This document shows, piece by piece, positions 1-8,649 of a DNA stretch of 64,000 bases. The notes under the pieces were generated by a model, which saw only the letters and a list, made by a program, of their open reading frames with translations, had not been told where the DNA came from and made no database searches. The stretch is from Shewanella sp. GD04112 (GTDB taxonomy: Bacteria > Pseudomonadota > Gammaproteobacteria > Enterobacterales > Shewanellaceae). The translations under genes and the position numbers were made by a program. The first letter of the stretch is position 1. Every line of letters starts with the position of its first letter. The DNA lies in contig NZ_JAOEAL010000001.1 in the NCBI RefSeq assembly GCF_029835735.1, forward strand, positions 4,650,001 through 4,714,000, written 5' to 3'.

Positions 1-882
1 CAATAGATTCACCAACCAGGAAATCGCCAACACGCTCAGCAATAACACCACGGCGGAAAGTCCAAATTGCGTCAGCAAAAGATTGGTTAACGGCGCCTCT
101 AAGGTCTCCTTATCCAGCACTATCACCAATTCCCAGTCGGTATTGGGAATATCGACGCCCCAGACTAACTTGTCGCGGCCCTCATTTTCAAAATACATGG
201 GCAGCAAGGCTCCCGCTTGGCGGCTCTGCTGCGGTAAATCATGATTCAGATCGTTGTCGATTTGGCCGACAGGCTTCATGGCCTTTGAAGCATCTTTGTA
301 AGCAATCACAGTGCCGTCTTTGTGCATCATGATTGCATAGCCATTGGCGGGGAGCGTCATACGATTCACACTCTCGACTAGGCTCGCAATCGAGAGATCG
401 CCCCCCACCACACCTTGCGAGGTTGCCTGTGCCATAGTGACCACTAACACGTTATAGGCCACGTCAACATAGGGTTTTGTCAGGATAAGACCGCGCTCAT
501 TCATCGCCTGTTTATACCAAGGGCGCGTTCTCGGATCGTAACCCGTGCGGTCGATACTTGGATCTGAATCCAACATCTGCCCGGTCTCGGTACCAAAATA
601 GGTCAGCTGGAATCGTCCAGAGGCCTGCGCCTGCTGTAATGCACTTAAACTATTACCTTCAACCTTAGAGGCCAATGCGCCTACGATATCTTGGCGTCCT
701 GCGAGCCATTCTTGAATGCGCTCGGCTTGTTGTTCACCCAAGCGTTGCACCTGCTCTAGGCTATTTTGCAGCAACAATGATTTTTGACTGGAGTAGCTTT
801 GCCATGACAGTGAGCCGATGACGAGGGAAAGCGCGATCACGACCGAAATCAGGATCTTTTGTTTAAGCGAATATGAGTTCAT
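1..882 (-). CDS. Methyl-accepting chemotaxis protein, N-terminal part (runs off window)
   Basis: The reading frame starts at the ATG complementary to 880-882 and continues without a stop to the window edge, giving 294 residues. It opens with a short cytoplasmic tail and a membrane segment (about residues 8-28). A large periplasmic region follows with features of a double-Cache (dCache_1) sensor, including RPWYKQA, GVVGGDLSI and the late DWELVIVLD. A second hydrophobic segment begins near residue 270. The HAMP and signalling domains would lie beyond the edge, so the chemoreceptor call rests on the sensor architecture. A diguanylate cyclase or histidine kinase with the same sensor is possible but less likely. 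The ligand is unknown; dCache receptors often bind amino acids or other small metabolites. Confidence 0.75.
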   Translation of the reverse strand, partial: MNSYSLKQKILISVVIALSLVIGSLSWQSYSSQKSLLLQNSLEQVQRLGEQQAERIQEWLAGRQDIVGALASKVEGNSLSALQQAQASGRFQLTYFGTETGQMLDSDPSIDRTGYDPRTRPWYKQAMNERGLILTKPYVDVAYNVLVVTMAQATSQGVVGGDLSIASLVESVNRMTLPANGYAIMMHKDGTVIAYKDASKAMKPVGQIDNDLNHDLPQQSRQAGALLPMYFENEGRDKLVWGVDIPNTDWELVIVLDKETLEAPLTNLLLTQFGLSAVVLLLSVLAISWLVNLL

Positions 883-1326
883 TTTGGTATCTACGGTTTT
901 ACACAGCACTGAAGGAAGGTAATGATGAGAGGCAGGCAGTTAACGTCGTAAATTTACAGTTTTAGCCAAAACCAATCAAAATATCGGCTAAATTTTCGCA
1001 CATATTGCACAACAAACAAAGAATACGTTACAGTCGGAATAACAAATAATTAAGCAAAAACATTAAGATAACTAAATAACGCCAAAAACAAACCTCAGAC
1101 AAACACAAAGATCACAGCCAAACAAAAGGCACAACAATTTCGGCTTCATAGACGTAAAACAACGTAAATTAACCCAAATTAACGTGACCCAATCCGATTA
1201 TTTATTGCACACTGACCCTCCATAGCATTGGGAAAGAGGCCCATCGTCAGCGCCAGCTTGGTGACATCCACTCTACAATATGGCTTTACTCGTTTTCCGC
1301 CTCGCCCATTTTGATTAGGAGTTCTT
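883..1326. other. Intergenic region between divergent genes
   Basis: This 444-base AT-rich gap separates the receptor gene (minus strand) from the small membrane protein gene (plus strand), so it should hold both promoters. The only structure I see is a direct repeat, AAATTAAC at 1166-1173 and again at 1176-1183, exactly 10 bases apart. That spacing is typical of sites for tandem-binding OmpR-type regulators. No RNA gene or coding sequence is apparent. Confidence 0.4.
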
Positions 1327-1662
1327 ATGATCTATCAACAATTTCAACAGAGCCCATTTCAGCCACGCATTTCAGGAGCTCGGGCTTGGTTAGCCATGGC
1401 GATCAGCGTCAGCCTAATCTGCTTGTCTCTGTTTTTATTACCTTTTGCTCTTTTATTCGGCGCCATTGCGCTCGGCTGTGTTGTGCTATTTAGCCGTTTT
1501 TATGTCGCACGCCAAATGAGTAAGTTTAATCGCGCCCAAGCACAAGCACAGGAGGCGGCAAGCCAAGCATCGGACTTTTATCGCTCGGCGAATGTGGTAC
1601 GCGAACCCCATGCAGAGCACTATCGTGGCCGCACCTTCGAGCATCAACAGGATGAGAAATAA
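1327..1662 (+). CDS. Small predicted membrane protein of unknown function
   Basis: The protein has 111 residues and starts at an ATG five bases after a clear AGGAG ribosome binding site. Two closely spaced hydrophobic segments (about residues 20-60) are followed by a basic, Gln/Ala-rich cytoplasmic or periplasmic tail with coiled-coil character (AQAQEAASQ) and a charged end. I do not recognise the family. The stop codon TAA lies only two bases before the left end of the MITE-like element, so the gene's 3' flank has been replaced by that element. Confidence 0.6.
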   Translation: MIYQQFQQSPFQPRISGARAWLAMAISVSLICLSLFLLPFALLFGAIALGCVVLFSRFYVARQMSKFNRAQAQAQEAASQASDFYRSANVVREPHAEHYRGRTFEHQQDEK

Positions 1663-1664
1663 TA

Positions 1665-1925
1665 CTAGGGCGTGTTGACGTTTCAGGATTATTTTTGCAG
1701 CAGTTTGGCAGGCTTTTATGCAAGGCAAAGTCCGTGCGGTGTAGTCATTCTACATAAACAGACGATAACGCAGCAGAAATGCCAGCCAAATGCTGCCCGG
1801 AGGGTTCATCTGGCAAGCCCTTGCTCTTACTTTCTGTCATAAGAGCCGCTCGTCATTTGAGTAGAATAACGACCCATCATGCCAGAACGAACAAAATCTA
1901 ATCTCGAAACGTCAACACGCCCTAG
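1665..1925. mobile_element. MITE-like element with 20-24 bp terminal inverted repeats
   Basis: The 261-base segment begins CTAGGGCGTGTTGACGTTTC (1665-1684) and ends with its exact reverse complement (1906-1925). Allowing two mismatches, the match extends to about 26 bases. Inside the outer C/G pair, TA flanks both ends, consistent with a TA target duplication as known for some IS5-family elements. There is no transposase gene. Shorter inverted matches (GTCATTCTAC near 1744 and GTAGAATAACGAC near 1861) lie inside, so the transcript could fold into a long hairpin. It sits exactly between two convergent genes and could act as a terminator for both. Confidence 0.75.
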
Positions 1926-3379
1926 GCGCTTAGTAATGTCTTTGCGCGCTTAAGGGTTTGAATCTCAGCGGGATCTTGAGTCATCTCCAGCACAGTATCA
2001 ATTTGCAGCGCGAGTGATTGCCAGAGAGGCTCGATGATCTCGGCCTCTTTGGTATTAGCATGACGGCGCGCGAGGTTGAGCAGCGCCGCAGAGCCCACCA
2101 CATCGATGCGCCCTAAAATACCGTCTGCGAGTGCCATGCTCAGCTCAATCATGGCTGGCACGCTGTGACCGTATTTAATCACTTCACGCAGGTAACGCTC
2201 CGCCTGACTCACATCGCCACCCAAACCACTTTCATCGTTTAGCATGTGTTGTGCGCGGGTAAGCATGGCATCGAGTTGGCCTTGTTCCGCCGCTTCGGCC
2301 ATCCAATATTCACTCACAATAGGATCGCGCTTACAACCATCACCATTGGCGAGCATTAAGGCTAAATGGTACTGGGCATGGGGATAACCCGCTTGCGCCG
2401 CTTTATTAATAAAATGATAGGCTTGGGTCAGATCTTTCGCCTGATAGTAAAGCACGCCTAAATTCGCCATGGCTTCGGTCTGCTCGCCCTCGGCCGCCAG
2501 TTGTAAATAGTGCTTCGCCTGCACTAAATCCGGCTTAAATGACTCACTGCCCACCAGATAAAAATACCCCAGTAACGCCATCGCATTGACGACACCCGCC
2601 TGAGCGGCCTTGGCAATTGCCGCTTCGCCCTGAATGGCATCGGCCTGCCCTTGATAGCCATGGATAAGCCCCACCCCATGTTCATAGAGGGCATCCGAAT
2701 GTTTTGGCGCCGCAAGGGCAAACCAATAGGCAGCTTTGGCAAAGGTATCACTGGCTTTTTGCGCCACTTCCTTTACCGCTGGACCATTTTCATCTTCATT
2801 ACCATAGGATTGGTCAGCCAAGGCAAGTTCTTGCTCTTTCAGCATTAATGCTTTGGTTTTAAAAGAGATCCCTACTAGATATTGGGCCTTAGGGTCGTCT
2901 TCCATCACCGCACGGTAACAAAGATCTTTAATGGTAACAGCATCGCTGGCTTGGTACTGGTACGCGGGAGCCGCACGCCCAGTCACCTTAGGATACAAGT
3001 GCTCAATTAAGGCCAACACATCCTTGATGGCCTTTTGGGCCAAGGCGAGCAATTGTTCTTGGGTTAAATGGTATTTTTCAGGGTGGGCACCACGGTTACC
3101 ATCGCCACGCAGGCGATGCAAGGCTCTGGTCGTCTTCACATCAATCAGCCGCTTTTGGTTTAACAGCTCGATACGATCATAGAGGTTGGGACTGGTGAAG
3201 GAGACGGCTTTATCCTGACCGAGTAGTTCGGTCAGCCTGTGGGTAAAACTGCGGATATGTAGCAGTGACTGGGTGGGTACATCCTGCACATAGTTTTTGG
3301 CGTTGAGGTAATCATCGAGGAGAGAGGCCGAAAACCCTTGGATAAATTCGCTATCCAGTAACTCAGCCCCTGTCCCCAT
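1922..3379 (-). CDS. DUF4145-like domain plus Sel1 repeat protein
   Basis: The 485-residue protein has an ATG start preceded by AAGGAT. Residues about 1-130 resemble DUF4145, a helical domain often found with restriction or stress proteins (motifs around RLRGDGNRGAHP). From about residue 150 onward it consists of Sel1/TPR-like repeats (AKAAQAGVVNAMALLGYFY, AAEGEQTEAMANLGVLYY, AAQAGYPHAQYHLALMLANG, AAEQGQLDAML). Sel1 repeats are protein-protein interaction scaffolds. No signal peptide is visible, so it is probably cytoplasmic. The stop codon TAG is formed by the TA flank plus the first terminal base of the MITE-like element, so the original C-terminus was probably different. The exact role is unknown. 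Confidence 0.7.
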   Translation of the reverse strand: MGTGAELLDSEFIQGFSASLLDDYLNAKNYVQDVPTQSLLHIRSFTHRLTELLGQDKAVSFTSPNLYDRIELLNQKRLIDVKTTRALHRLRGDGNRGAHPEKYHLTQEQLLALAQKAIKDVLALIEHLYPKVTGRAAPAYQYQASDAVTIKDLCYRAVMEDDPKAQYLVGISFKTKALMLKEQELALADQSYGNEDENGPAVKEVAQKASDTFAKAAYWFALAAPKHSDALYEHGVGLIHGYQGQADAIQGEAAIAKAAQAGVVNAMALLGYFYLVGSESFKPDLVQAKHYLQLAAEGEQTEAMANLGVLYYQAKDLTQAYHFINKAAQAGYPHAQYHLALMLANGDGCKRDPIVSEYWMAEAAEQGQLDAMLTRAQHMLNDESGLGGDVSQAERYLREVIKYGHSVPAMIELSMALADGILGRIDVVGSAALLNLARRHANTKEAEIIEPLWQSLALQIDTVLEMTQDPAEIQTLKRAKTLLSA

Positions 3380-3415
3380 AAATCCTTACCTCAGTTCAAA
3401 TGTACTCAGTTGATA

Positions 3416-4123
3416 TTATTCCGCAGTAGGCTTTTTCGTCACCATATACAGGCGGAACAGCGCTAAGTTCACGAATAGACCGATAAATGCCATCAAGGTA
3501 TCCGCCAACATTTGCACTGGCAGGCCGCCCAGAGAAGCCGCGCCAGAGAGCTGAGCACCCACGACAGAAAGCGGCAGATAAAGCATCAATAAGGCGATAG
3601 TTTTCAGTACGATAGGACCGCTAAAGCTAAAGCTTGCCTTAATGGCTTCTAGCGGTGTGAGACGTTCAACCACCACCATAAAGTTCACATAGGCGAGTCG
3701 CGCAAACAGATAGAAACTGATGACGAGGCCGACTAACCACAGAGGACCGAACGCAGCAAATAGCATCACAGGCGCTAAAATCGCCAGTCCCGAAAACACA
3801 CCCGCCAACAGCAGGGGCGGTACAAAGGGTAAGCTTGCCTTCAATACCATTCCCGTCGGGGGATTATGTCCCTGGGATCTCAGCTCTAAAAATAGCGTTA
3901 ATGCGGCGATCAGCACCGAAAAAATCAATAACAGTAGCATCATGGCGATCATATGTGGCGCGCCAAACTGTGGGTTTTCCAGATCGACTTTGCTCATCTC
4001 TGTACCTAGCCACAGCTGGATCCCCACCTGCACTAACAGTAATGGCACTGTCAGCATGGCAAGCTGAGTGAGATGATTACGGAAAAAGTTATAAGCTTCG
4101 GTCAAAATTGCGGACAGTGACAT
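3416..4123 (-). CDS. Polytopic inner-membrane protein, YciC/UPF0259-like
   Basis: The 235-residue hydrophobic protein has about six membrane segments. The N-terminal sequence MSLSAILTEAYNFFRNHL, the membrane pattern and the region VVVERLTPLEAIKASFSFS resemble the UPF0259 (YciC) family of unknown function. I chose the ATG at 4123 rather than an upstream in-frame TTG at 4135, because a GGAAAGG ribosome binding site lies directly before the ATG. The gene is 36 bases upstream of the Sel1-repeat gene on the same strand, so the two are probably co-transcribed. Confidence 0.6.
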   Translation of the reverse strand: MSLSAILTEAYNFFRNHLTQLAMLTVPLLLVQVGIQLWLGTEMSKVDLENPQFGAPHMIAMMLLLLIFSVLIAALTLFLELRSQGHNPPTGMVLKASLPFVPPLLLAGVFSGLAILAPVMLFAAFGPLWLVGLVISFYLFARLAYVNFMVVVERLTPLEAIKASFSFSGPIVLKTIALLMLYLPLSVVGAQLSGAASLGGLPVQMLADTLMAFIGLFVNLALFRLYMVTKKPTAE

Positions 4124-4313
4124 GCGCCTTTCCAAAATAATTGAAGTAAATTAACACCGTGAATTGCCGCTAAGGATACCCAAAATCCCTGCCTAATGCA
4201 CAACACAAATCACTTGAGTGAACCGTAAATCACAGAAAAGGACTGCAACAAAAGTCGCAAAGCCGTTACACTGTGGGCCTTTATTGCGCGCAAACCCTCA
4301 AAGGATGCCACTC

Positions 4314-4841
4314 ATGAAACACACTCTCACTCTCTCAATCCTGATCAGCGCCACGCTTTTAGCGGCTCCCGCCAGTGCAGGCTGGTTAGATAACCTCGCA
4401 GGAACACAAGCAAAAACAGAAAAAGTGGCCACAGGTACCGCGACTCAATCCAACGAGTTAGTCGGTAGTGTGATGTCGCAACTCGGTTTAAGCCAAAACC
4501 AAGCCGAAGGCGGTTTAGGCAGCCTGTTAGGCCTAGCCCAGTCTAGCCTAGGTTCGAATGATTACACCAAATTAGCCGCCAGCATTCCTAATGCCGACAG
4601 CCTATTAGCCGCAGCGCCAAAGCTTGACGCTAACTCGGGCGTTTCAGGCCTATTGTCTAAGGCGGGTAATATTGGATCTTCCCTTCAAGGCAGCGCAATG
4701 GTGTTAGATGCTTTTGAAAAATTGGGTATTTCTAAAGATCTCGCTATGCCGATGATCAATATCGCCAAGTCTTACCTTGAGACAAATGGTGCAGAAGGCA
4801 GCTCAGATCTTCTGATGAAGGGCCTAAACTCTCTGCTGTAA
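4314..4841 (+). CDS. DUF2780-type exported protein
   Basis: The protein has 175 residues with a cleavable signal peptide (MKHTLTLSILISATLLAAPASAG). The mature part is low-complexity Gly/Ser/Leu/Ala-rich helix with the pattern of DUF2780 proteins (GLSQNQAEGGLGSLLGLAQ, FEKLGISKDLAMPMI). The function of that family is not established to my knowledge. The start was set at the ATG that begins the signal peptide and follows AAGG; a longer frame opens at 4218 but adds a non-hydrophobic basic leader. A strong hairpin follows the stop. Confidence 0.65.
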   Translation: MKHTLTLSILISATLLAAPASAGWLDNLAGTQAKTEKVATGTATQSNELVGSVMSQLGLSQNQAEGGLGSLLGLAQSSLGSNDYTKLAASIPNADSLLAAAPKLDANSGVSGLLSKAGNIGSSLQGSAMVLDAFEKLGISKDLAMPMINIAKSYLETNGAEGSSDLLMKGLNSLL

Positions 4842-4849
4842 TCTTCGCT

Positions 4850-4878
4850 TTCACCCTAAGCACATGGCTTAGGGTGAA
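4850..4878 (+). terminator. Hairpin downstream of the DUF2780 gene
   Basis: A perfect 12-bp stem (TTCACCCTAAGC at 4850-4861 with GCTTAGGGTGAA at 4867-4878) has a 5-base loop. It is followed by only a short T-rich stretch, so it is a probable but not ideal intrinsic terminator. Confidence 0.55.
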
Positions 4879-4937
4879 CTTTAGCGCCGTAAATCACTCT
4901 ATTTAGTTATCCCTTCTTGCCAGAGCAGTGCCCTTTT

Positions 4938-5399
4938 ATGATTGCTAAGCTGAAACGATTCCTTCAATCCCACACTCAGGCCATCTCCCCCGAGGAGAAA
5001 GCCCACCAGCTCAAGTTGGCGGCCGCGAGCATGTTGCTCGAAGTGGTATTTGCCGATGAAACCTTGGCTGTGGAAGAAATGGCGTTACTGCCGACCTTGC
5101 TGACAGAAACATTGTCGATGCCAGCGCAGGAAGCCAATGAACTGATTGAAGAAGCGAAAAAAGCCCAAGGTAATGCCACCTCGCTGTTTGAGTTTACCAA
5201 TACCATCAATGCCGAATTTAGCTTGGAGCAAAAACAACAGTTGCTGTTAGCTATGTGGCAATTAGCCTATGCCGATGGACAACTCTCCCAGTACGAAGAT
5301 CAAATTATTCGCCGCACCGCCGATTTGCTGTACCTCAAGCACAGCGAACTGATCCAGATGCGTAATCAGGCTATCGAAGCGACCCAAACGGCACACTAA
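4938..5399 (+). CDS. TerB-like helical protein
   Basis: The protein has 153 residues. Its two related acidic helical halves (SMLLEVVFADETLAVEE, then MWQLAYADGQLSQYED) match the TerB/DjlA-N domain pattern, in which acidic residues may bind metal. No signal peptide is present and it is probably cytoplasmic. TerB-like domains occur in tellurite-resistance clusters and in many standalone proteins; no other ter gene is nearby, so a tellurite role cannot be inferred. The start is the ATG at 4938; an in-frame upstream TTG at 4917 lacks a good ribosome binding site. Confidence 0.65.
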   Translation: MIAKLKRFLQSHTQAISPEEKAHQLKLAAASMLLEVVFADETLAVEEMALLPTLLTETLSMPAQEANELIEEAKKAQGNATSLFEFTNTINAEFSLEQKQQLLLAMWQLAYADGQLSQYEDQIIRRTADLLYLKHSELIQMRNQAIEATQTAH

Positions 5400-5412
5400 A
5401 AGCACCCATAAA

Positions 5413-5446
5413 AAAGCATGAATCGCAGTGCTGCCATTCATGCTTT
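5413..5446. terminator. Bidirectional hairpin between terB-like and HDOD genes
   Basis: AAAGCATGAAT (5413-5423) pairs with ATTCATGCTTT (5436-5446) across a 12-base loop. A-rich sequence before it and T residues around 5450-5460 allow termination in both directions, which suits its position between convergent genes. Confidence 0.55.
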
Positions 5447-5487
5447 GAGTTTAACGTTTTAAATTGCCGTTTGCGGGTTAAACATTC

Positions 5488-6311
5488 TTAAGCAAGGGCC
5501 TTACCTATTTCGAATCCTGCGCCTCTCAGTTCTGTTAACTTGACTCGCAATCCCCCCATTTCCATCTTTAAGCCCTTCTTGGTCGCTAATTGCGATAACC
5601 AACTGGTTTTATCGTCATCATCTATGCTGTCCCACTCCTCCAGCACTTTATAGGCGAGGCACAACAAGGCGGCCAATTTAGAAAACGGATTCGAATCCTT
5701 GGGGTGATCCTGATACAGAATGCCCTGCACCAGCGCGGGGGTAAATTTCCAGTTTTGGGCCAACAAGGCGCCTATATCGGGCGAATCATAGCCGAGCAGT
5801 TCACGCTCAAACGTATGCTTATCTTTGCCCTGAGCGACGGCTTCGGTAATCTTCTCGGCATCTTCGGGGGAAATCGCCGCAATCAGTAAGTCTCCAATCC
5901 GGTGGAGGATCCCACAGGTAAAGGCCTCATCGGGCTGCACCCAACATCGTTTAGCCATCTCTTGGCAATAGAGTGCAATTTCAAAGGTCTGCCCCAAAAC
6001 TGCGCGAGATCGACCCCTTGGCATTTAGGCACAGAGCCCATCACCGCCGACGCTAGGACTAACGTCCGCAGCGTCTGCATGCCAAGGCGCACTACGGCTT
6101 CGTCAATACTGCCCACCTCGCGGCTGTGACCATAGTGGGCGCAATTTGCCAGCCTCAGCACCTTAGCGCTGATCAAGGGATCATGGGACACCTTAGTCGC
6201 AATATTTTTGACCGTGGCATTATCATCGTTAACTACTTCAAGCAGCTCACTAATGGCTTTAGGTAAACGGGGTAAGTCATCGACTCGACTCAGTAGCGCA
6301 GCAGAATCCAT
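5488..6311 (-). pseudogene. HDOD-domain protein gene interrupted by a frameshift
   Basis: Reading from the ATG at 6311 (preceded by AAGGAGAA), the frame encodes MDSAALLSRVDDLPRLPKAI and a typical HDOD core (LRLANCAHYG, DEAVVRLGMQTLR) up to DLAQFWG. The natural continuation, QTFEIALYCQEMAKRC through HRIGDLLIAA to the C-terminus, lies in another frame ending at 5488. Adding one base in the T4G4 run at about 5994-6001 (reverse-strand TTTTGGGG) restores one 274-residue protein. HDOD proteins are signalling or regulatory proteins related to HD phosphohydrolases. This is either a real loss of function, a phase-variable tract or a sequencing error. Confidence 0.8.
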
Positions 6312-6606
6312 ATTTATTCTCCTTCGACATGAATGATCAAAATATAGAACACAGAATTTAGCCTCGCTTGCAAAGATATCGCCGTATATCAATGGCGTCC
6401 GGCACTTTTGTTTTACTTCAAACGATATTGAAAGCAGGCAGTGATTGCCACAAATCCGCTCGGAAAGCGCGATTGGCTCATGCTTTATGCCATTCCAGCC
6501 CGTCAAAAATTGCTCAACAATTATGCTTATTTGTAAATAAATATTTCTAAAATTTAGTGATAGGTGATATAGATTAAATCTTGTTCATCCATTGTAAGGA
6601 AGCACT
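6312..6606. other. Intergenic region between HDOD and tonB-like genes
   Basis: This 295-base gap lies between divergent genes. It must hold both promoters; the part nearest 6540-6600 is AT-rich and precedes the AAGGA ribosome binding site of the tonB-like gene. I see no RNA gene, repeat or palindrome strong enough to call. Confidence 0.3.
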
Positions 6607-7218
6607 ATGGGCCAACATGTACTAGTTAATCGCACAGGTATTATCCTTGTTAGCGCACTGATCACCTTAGGTTTGTTCGTGTTTATGGCGCAACTTATCC
6701 ATAATCCGCAGCCATTGAGCGGACAAGCGAGCGATGCGCCACAAATCAATATTTTGATGAGCGAGCGAACACCCATTCCGCCGAAGGAAAGTCGCAAACC
6801 CGAACCACCAAAACCCATTCCGGCAAGGGAGCGCGTCACAGCTCCGGGCGAAAGTAATCAGCTCGTCGATTTCAACACTCAGACTTTTACCCCCGAAATG
6901 CCAACCCAAACCACACTCTTTACCCAATCGGCAATGACGGCCGAAGCCTTACCTGTGGTGCAAGTGTCCCCTCGCTATCCCATTGATGCGGCGCAAAATG
7001 GCAAGGAAGGTTATGTGGTCGTGGGATTTGATATTACGGCAGATGGTAGTGTTAGCAATGTGCGCGTGCTCGATGCTAATCCGAAGCGAGTGTTTGATAA
7101 GGCGGCGCTGTCAGCGGTGCAAAACTGGAAATACAAACCTAAGTTTGATTCGGGCAAGGCCGTGCCACAGCTGAATCAACAGGTGCAGCTCGACTTTAAA
7201 CTGGATCAGAAGATTTAA
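6607..7218 (+). CDS. TonB-family energy transducer
   Basis: The protein has 203 residues with an uncleaved N-terminal membrane anchor (about residues 11-32) and a Pro/Lys/Glu-rich periplasmic linker (PKESRKPEPPKPIPARE). The C-terminal TonB domain (about 115-200) contains VQVSPRYPIDAAQNGKEGYVVV and a terminal NWKYKPK stretch. TonB proteins transmit proton-motive force from ExbB/ExbD to outer-membrane receptors. The short length and YP-to-YKP pattern fit the TonB2 subclass. No exbB, exbD or receptor gene adjoins it, so its client receptor is unknown. The start is supported by AAGGA nine bases upstream. Confidence 0.85.
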   Translation: MGQHVLVNRTGIILVSALITLGLFVFMAQLIHNPQPLSGQASDAPQINILMSERTPIPPKESRKPEPPKPIPARERVTAPGESNQLVDFNTQTFTPEMPTQTTLFTQSAMTAEALPVVQVSPRYPIDAAQNGKEGYVVVGFDITADGSVSNVRVLDANPKRVFDKAALSAVQNWKYKPKFDSGKAVPQLNQQVQLDFKLDQKI

Positions 7219-7226
7219 GACCAAGA

Positions 7227-7258
7227 GACCAGAACGCATGATGGTTGGCGTTCTGGTC
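7227..7258. terminator. Hairpin between tonB-like and yjeH-like genes
   Basis: A perfect 11-bp stem (GACCAGAACGC at 7227-7237 with its complement at 7248-7258) lies between convergent stop codons. No T-run follows, so it is a weak terminator candidate. Confidence 0.45.
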
Positions 7259-7290
7259 CGTCATTCAGTGATACCTCAGCACTTTGGCCA

Positions 7291-8559
7291 CTAAGACGCT
7301 TTATTTACCGCTAAGCTCTGTTTGCGACTGATATGCGTCTTCTGCCACCACAGGAATGGTGCCACGAACAAAATCAACACCAGCACATAGGCCATGCTTG
7401 CCCCAAGCGCGATACCTAAAGCCAAACAGAAACCACAACCTAATACCACTAAGGGTAAGTTGCTGCGGGGCAATAACTTCGCCGCGGCTAACATCGCCAT
7501 CAAATAGATCACCACGAACACCCCATTACTCCAGGCAATCAAATGCTCGAGTTCTTGGCCCGTGGTGTGGGTCAGCACTATCACACTCGCCATCACGCTG
7601 AGTAACGCCGCCAAGGCACGGATTGGCACACCGTGACGATTTTTTACCGCAAAGCAGCGCGGCAAAATGCCTTCATTACTAAAGCTCCAGATAAGGCGTG
7701 CGGCACTGGCGGCATACACGTTAACCGTAGCAAGACCACTGGCAATCCCCAATACACCTATCACTTGTGCGCCATAGCCACCCAAAAGCGCATCGAACAC
7801 GCCAATCATGGCCACGCTGTTATCGGTCGGTACTAACAGCAAAATCAAGGTGCAGGCCACATAAATTATGCCCACCAGCACAGTACCCATCATCATCGCT
7901 GGGATCATATCCTGCTGCGGGCGACGAAAATCATCGGCGAGGTGAGTCATGGCCTCAATCCCAAGGAAACTCCAAAAGGCGATACCTGCGGCAATCATAA
8001 TGGTGGGGATTTCTGGCGTGCCATAGCTCGCTAATGAGGTTAAGTGCCCAGGTTGCACACTACTCGCCCCGAATAACAGCACCACAATCGACACAATACA
8101 AAGGGTTAAGCCAAATTGCAGTTTGGCCGAGACTTGAATGCCACGCAGATTAAGTAGGAACAAGCCAAAAATCACTAATACCTCAGCGCCAACCTTAGAC
8201 CAACCATCTAAGGGGATGAGTGCATTAACAAATTGGAAGGTCATCAAAATCGCGGCCGGCGCGCCCATGGGCACTACCAGCAAAAAAATCAGCCCAATAG
8301 TACGGCCAGCGGTGCGGCCAAAGGCCTTTTCGACAAAATAAGCGGGACCCGCAGCATGGGGAAAGACACTCGCCAATCGACCAAAAATCAGTGCCACCGG
8401 AATAATGGCTAAGGTCAGGAGTGACCACGCGATAAGCGCGCCAGCTTGGGCTTTGTCGATTGTCATTTGCGGGAGAATAAACACCCCTGTGCCCAGCAAA
8501 GTGGTGGCCATCAAGCCTGCGCCTTGCCAACGTCCTATAGTTCCGCTATGTGAGTTCAT
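7291..8559 (-). CDS. yjeH: Amino-acid exporter/permease, YjeH-like (APC superfamily)
   Basis: The protein has 422 residues and about 12 membrane segments. The first helix motif LLGTGVFILPQ and the following FPHAAGPAYFVEKAFG match the YjeH subgroup, known in E. coli to export methionine and branched-chain amino acids. It is divergent from an Lrp-type regulator gene, and the shared upstream region carries a tandem 16-base repeat. That arrangement suggests the regulator senses an amino acid and controls this exporter. The substrate is inferred only from family and context; the gene symbol is assigned by similarity. Confidence 0.75.
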   Translation of the reverse strand: MNSHSGTIGRWQGAGLMATTLLGTGVFILPQMTIDKAQAGALIAWSLLTLAIIPVALIFGRLASVFPHAAGPAYFVEKAFGRTAGRTIGLIFLLVVPMGAPAAILMTFQFVNALIPLDGWSKVGAEVLVIFGLFLLNLRGIQVSAKLQFGLTLCIVSIVVLLFGASSVQPGHLTSLASYGTPEIPTIMIAAGIAFWSFLGIEAMTHLADDFRRPQQDMIPAMMMGTVLVGIIYVACTLILLLVPTDNSVAMIGVFDALLGGYGAQVIGVLGIASGLATVNVYAASAARLIWSFSNEGILPRCFAVKNRHGVPIRALAALLSVMASVIVLTHTTGQELEHLIAWSNGVFVVIYLMAMLAAAKLLPRSNLPLVVLGCGFCLALGIALGASMAYVLVLILFVAPFLWWQKTHISRKQSLAVNKAS

Positions 8560-8649
8560 CTGTTAAAATTCAGTGGTTTTGAAGCCGTCAGTATAGTGAG
8601 ATTTTACGCCGCAATCTGCCGTCAATCTCAGTGTTCTTCATGGCAAATA

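Noticed and set aside
1486..1728. Minus-strand ORFs near the MITE-like element as a transposase remnant
   Set aside because: They run antisense to the small membrane protein gene and cross the element boundary; no transposase motif is seen.
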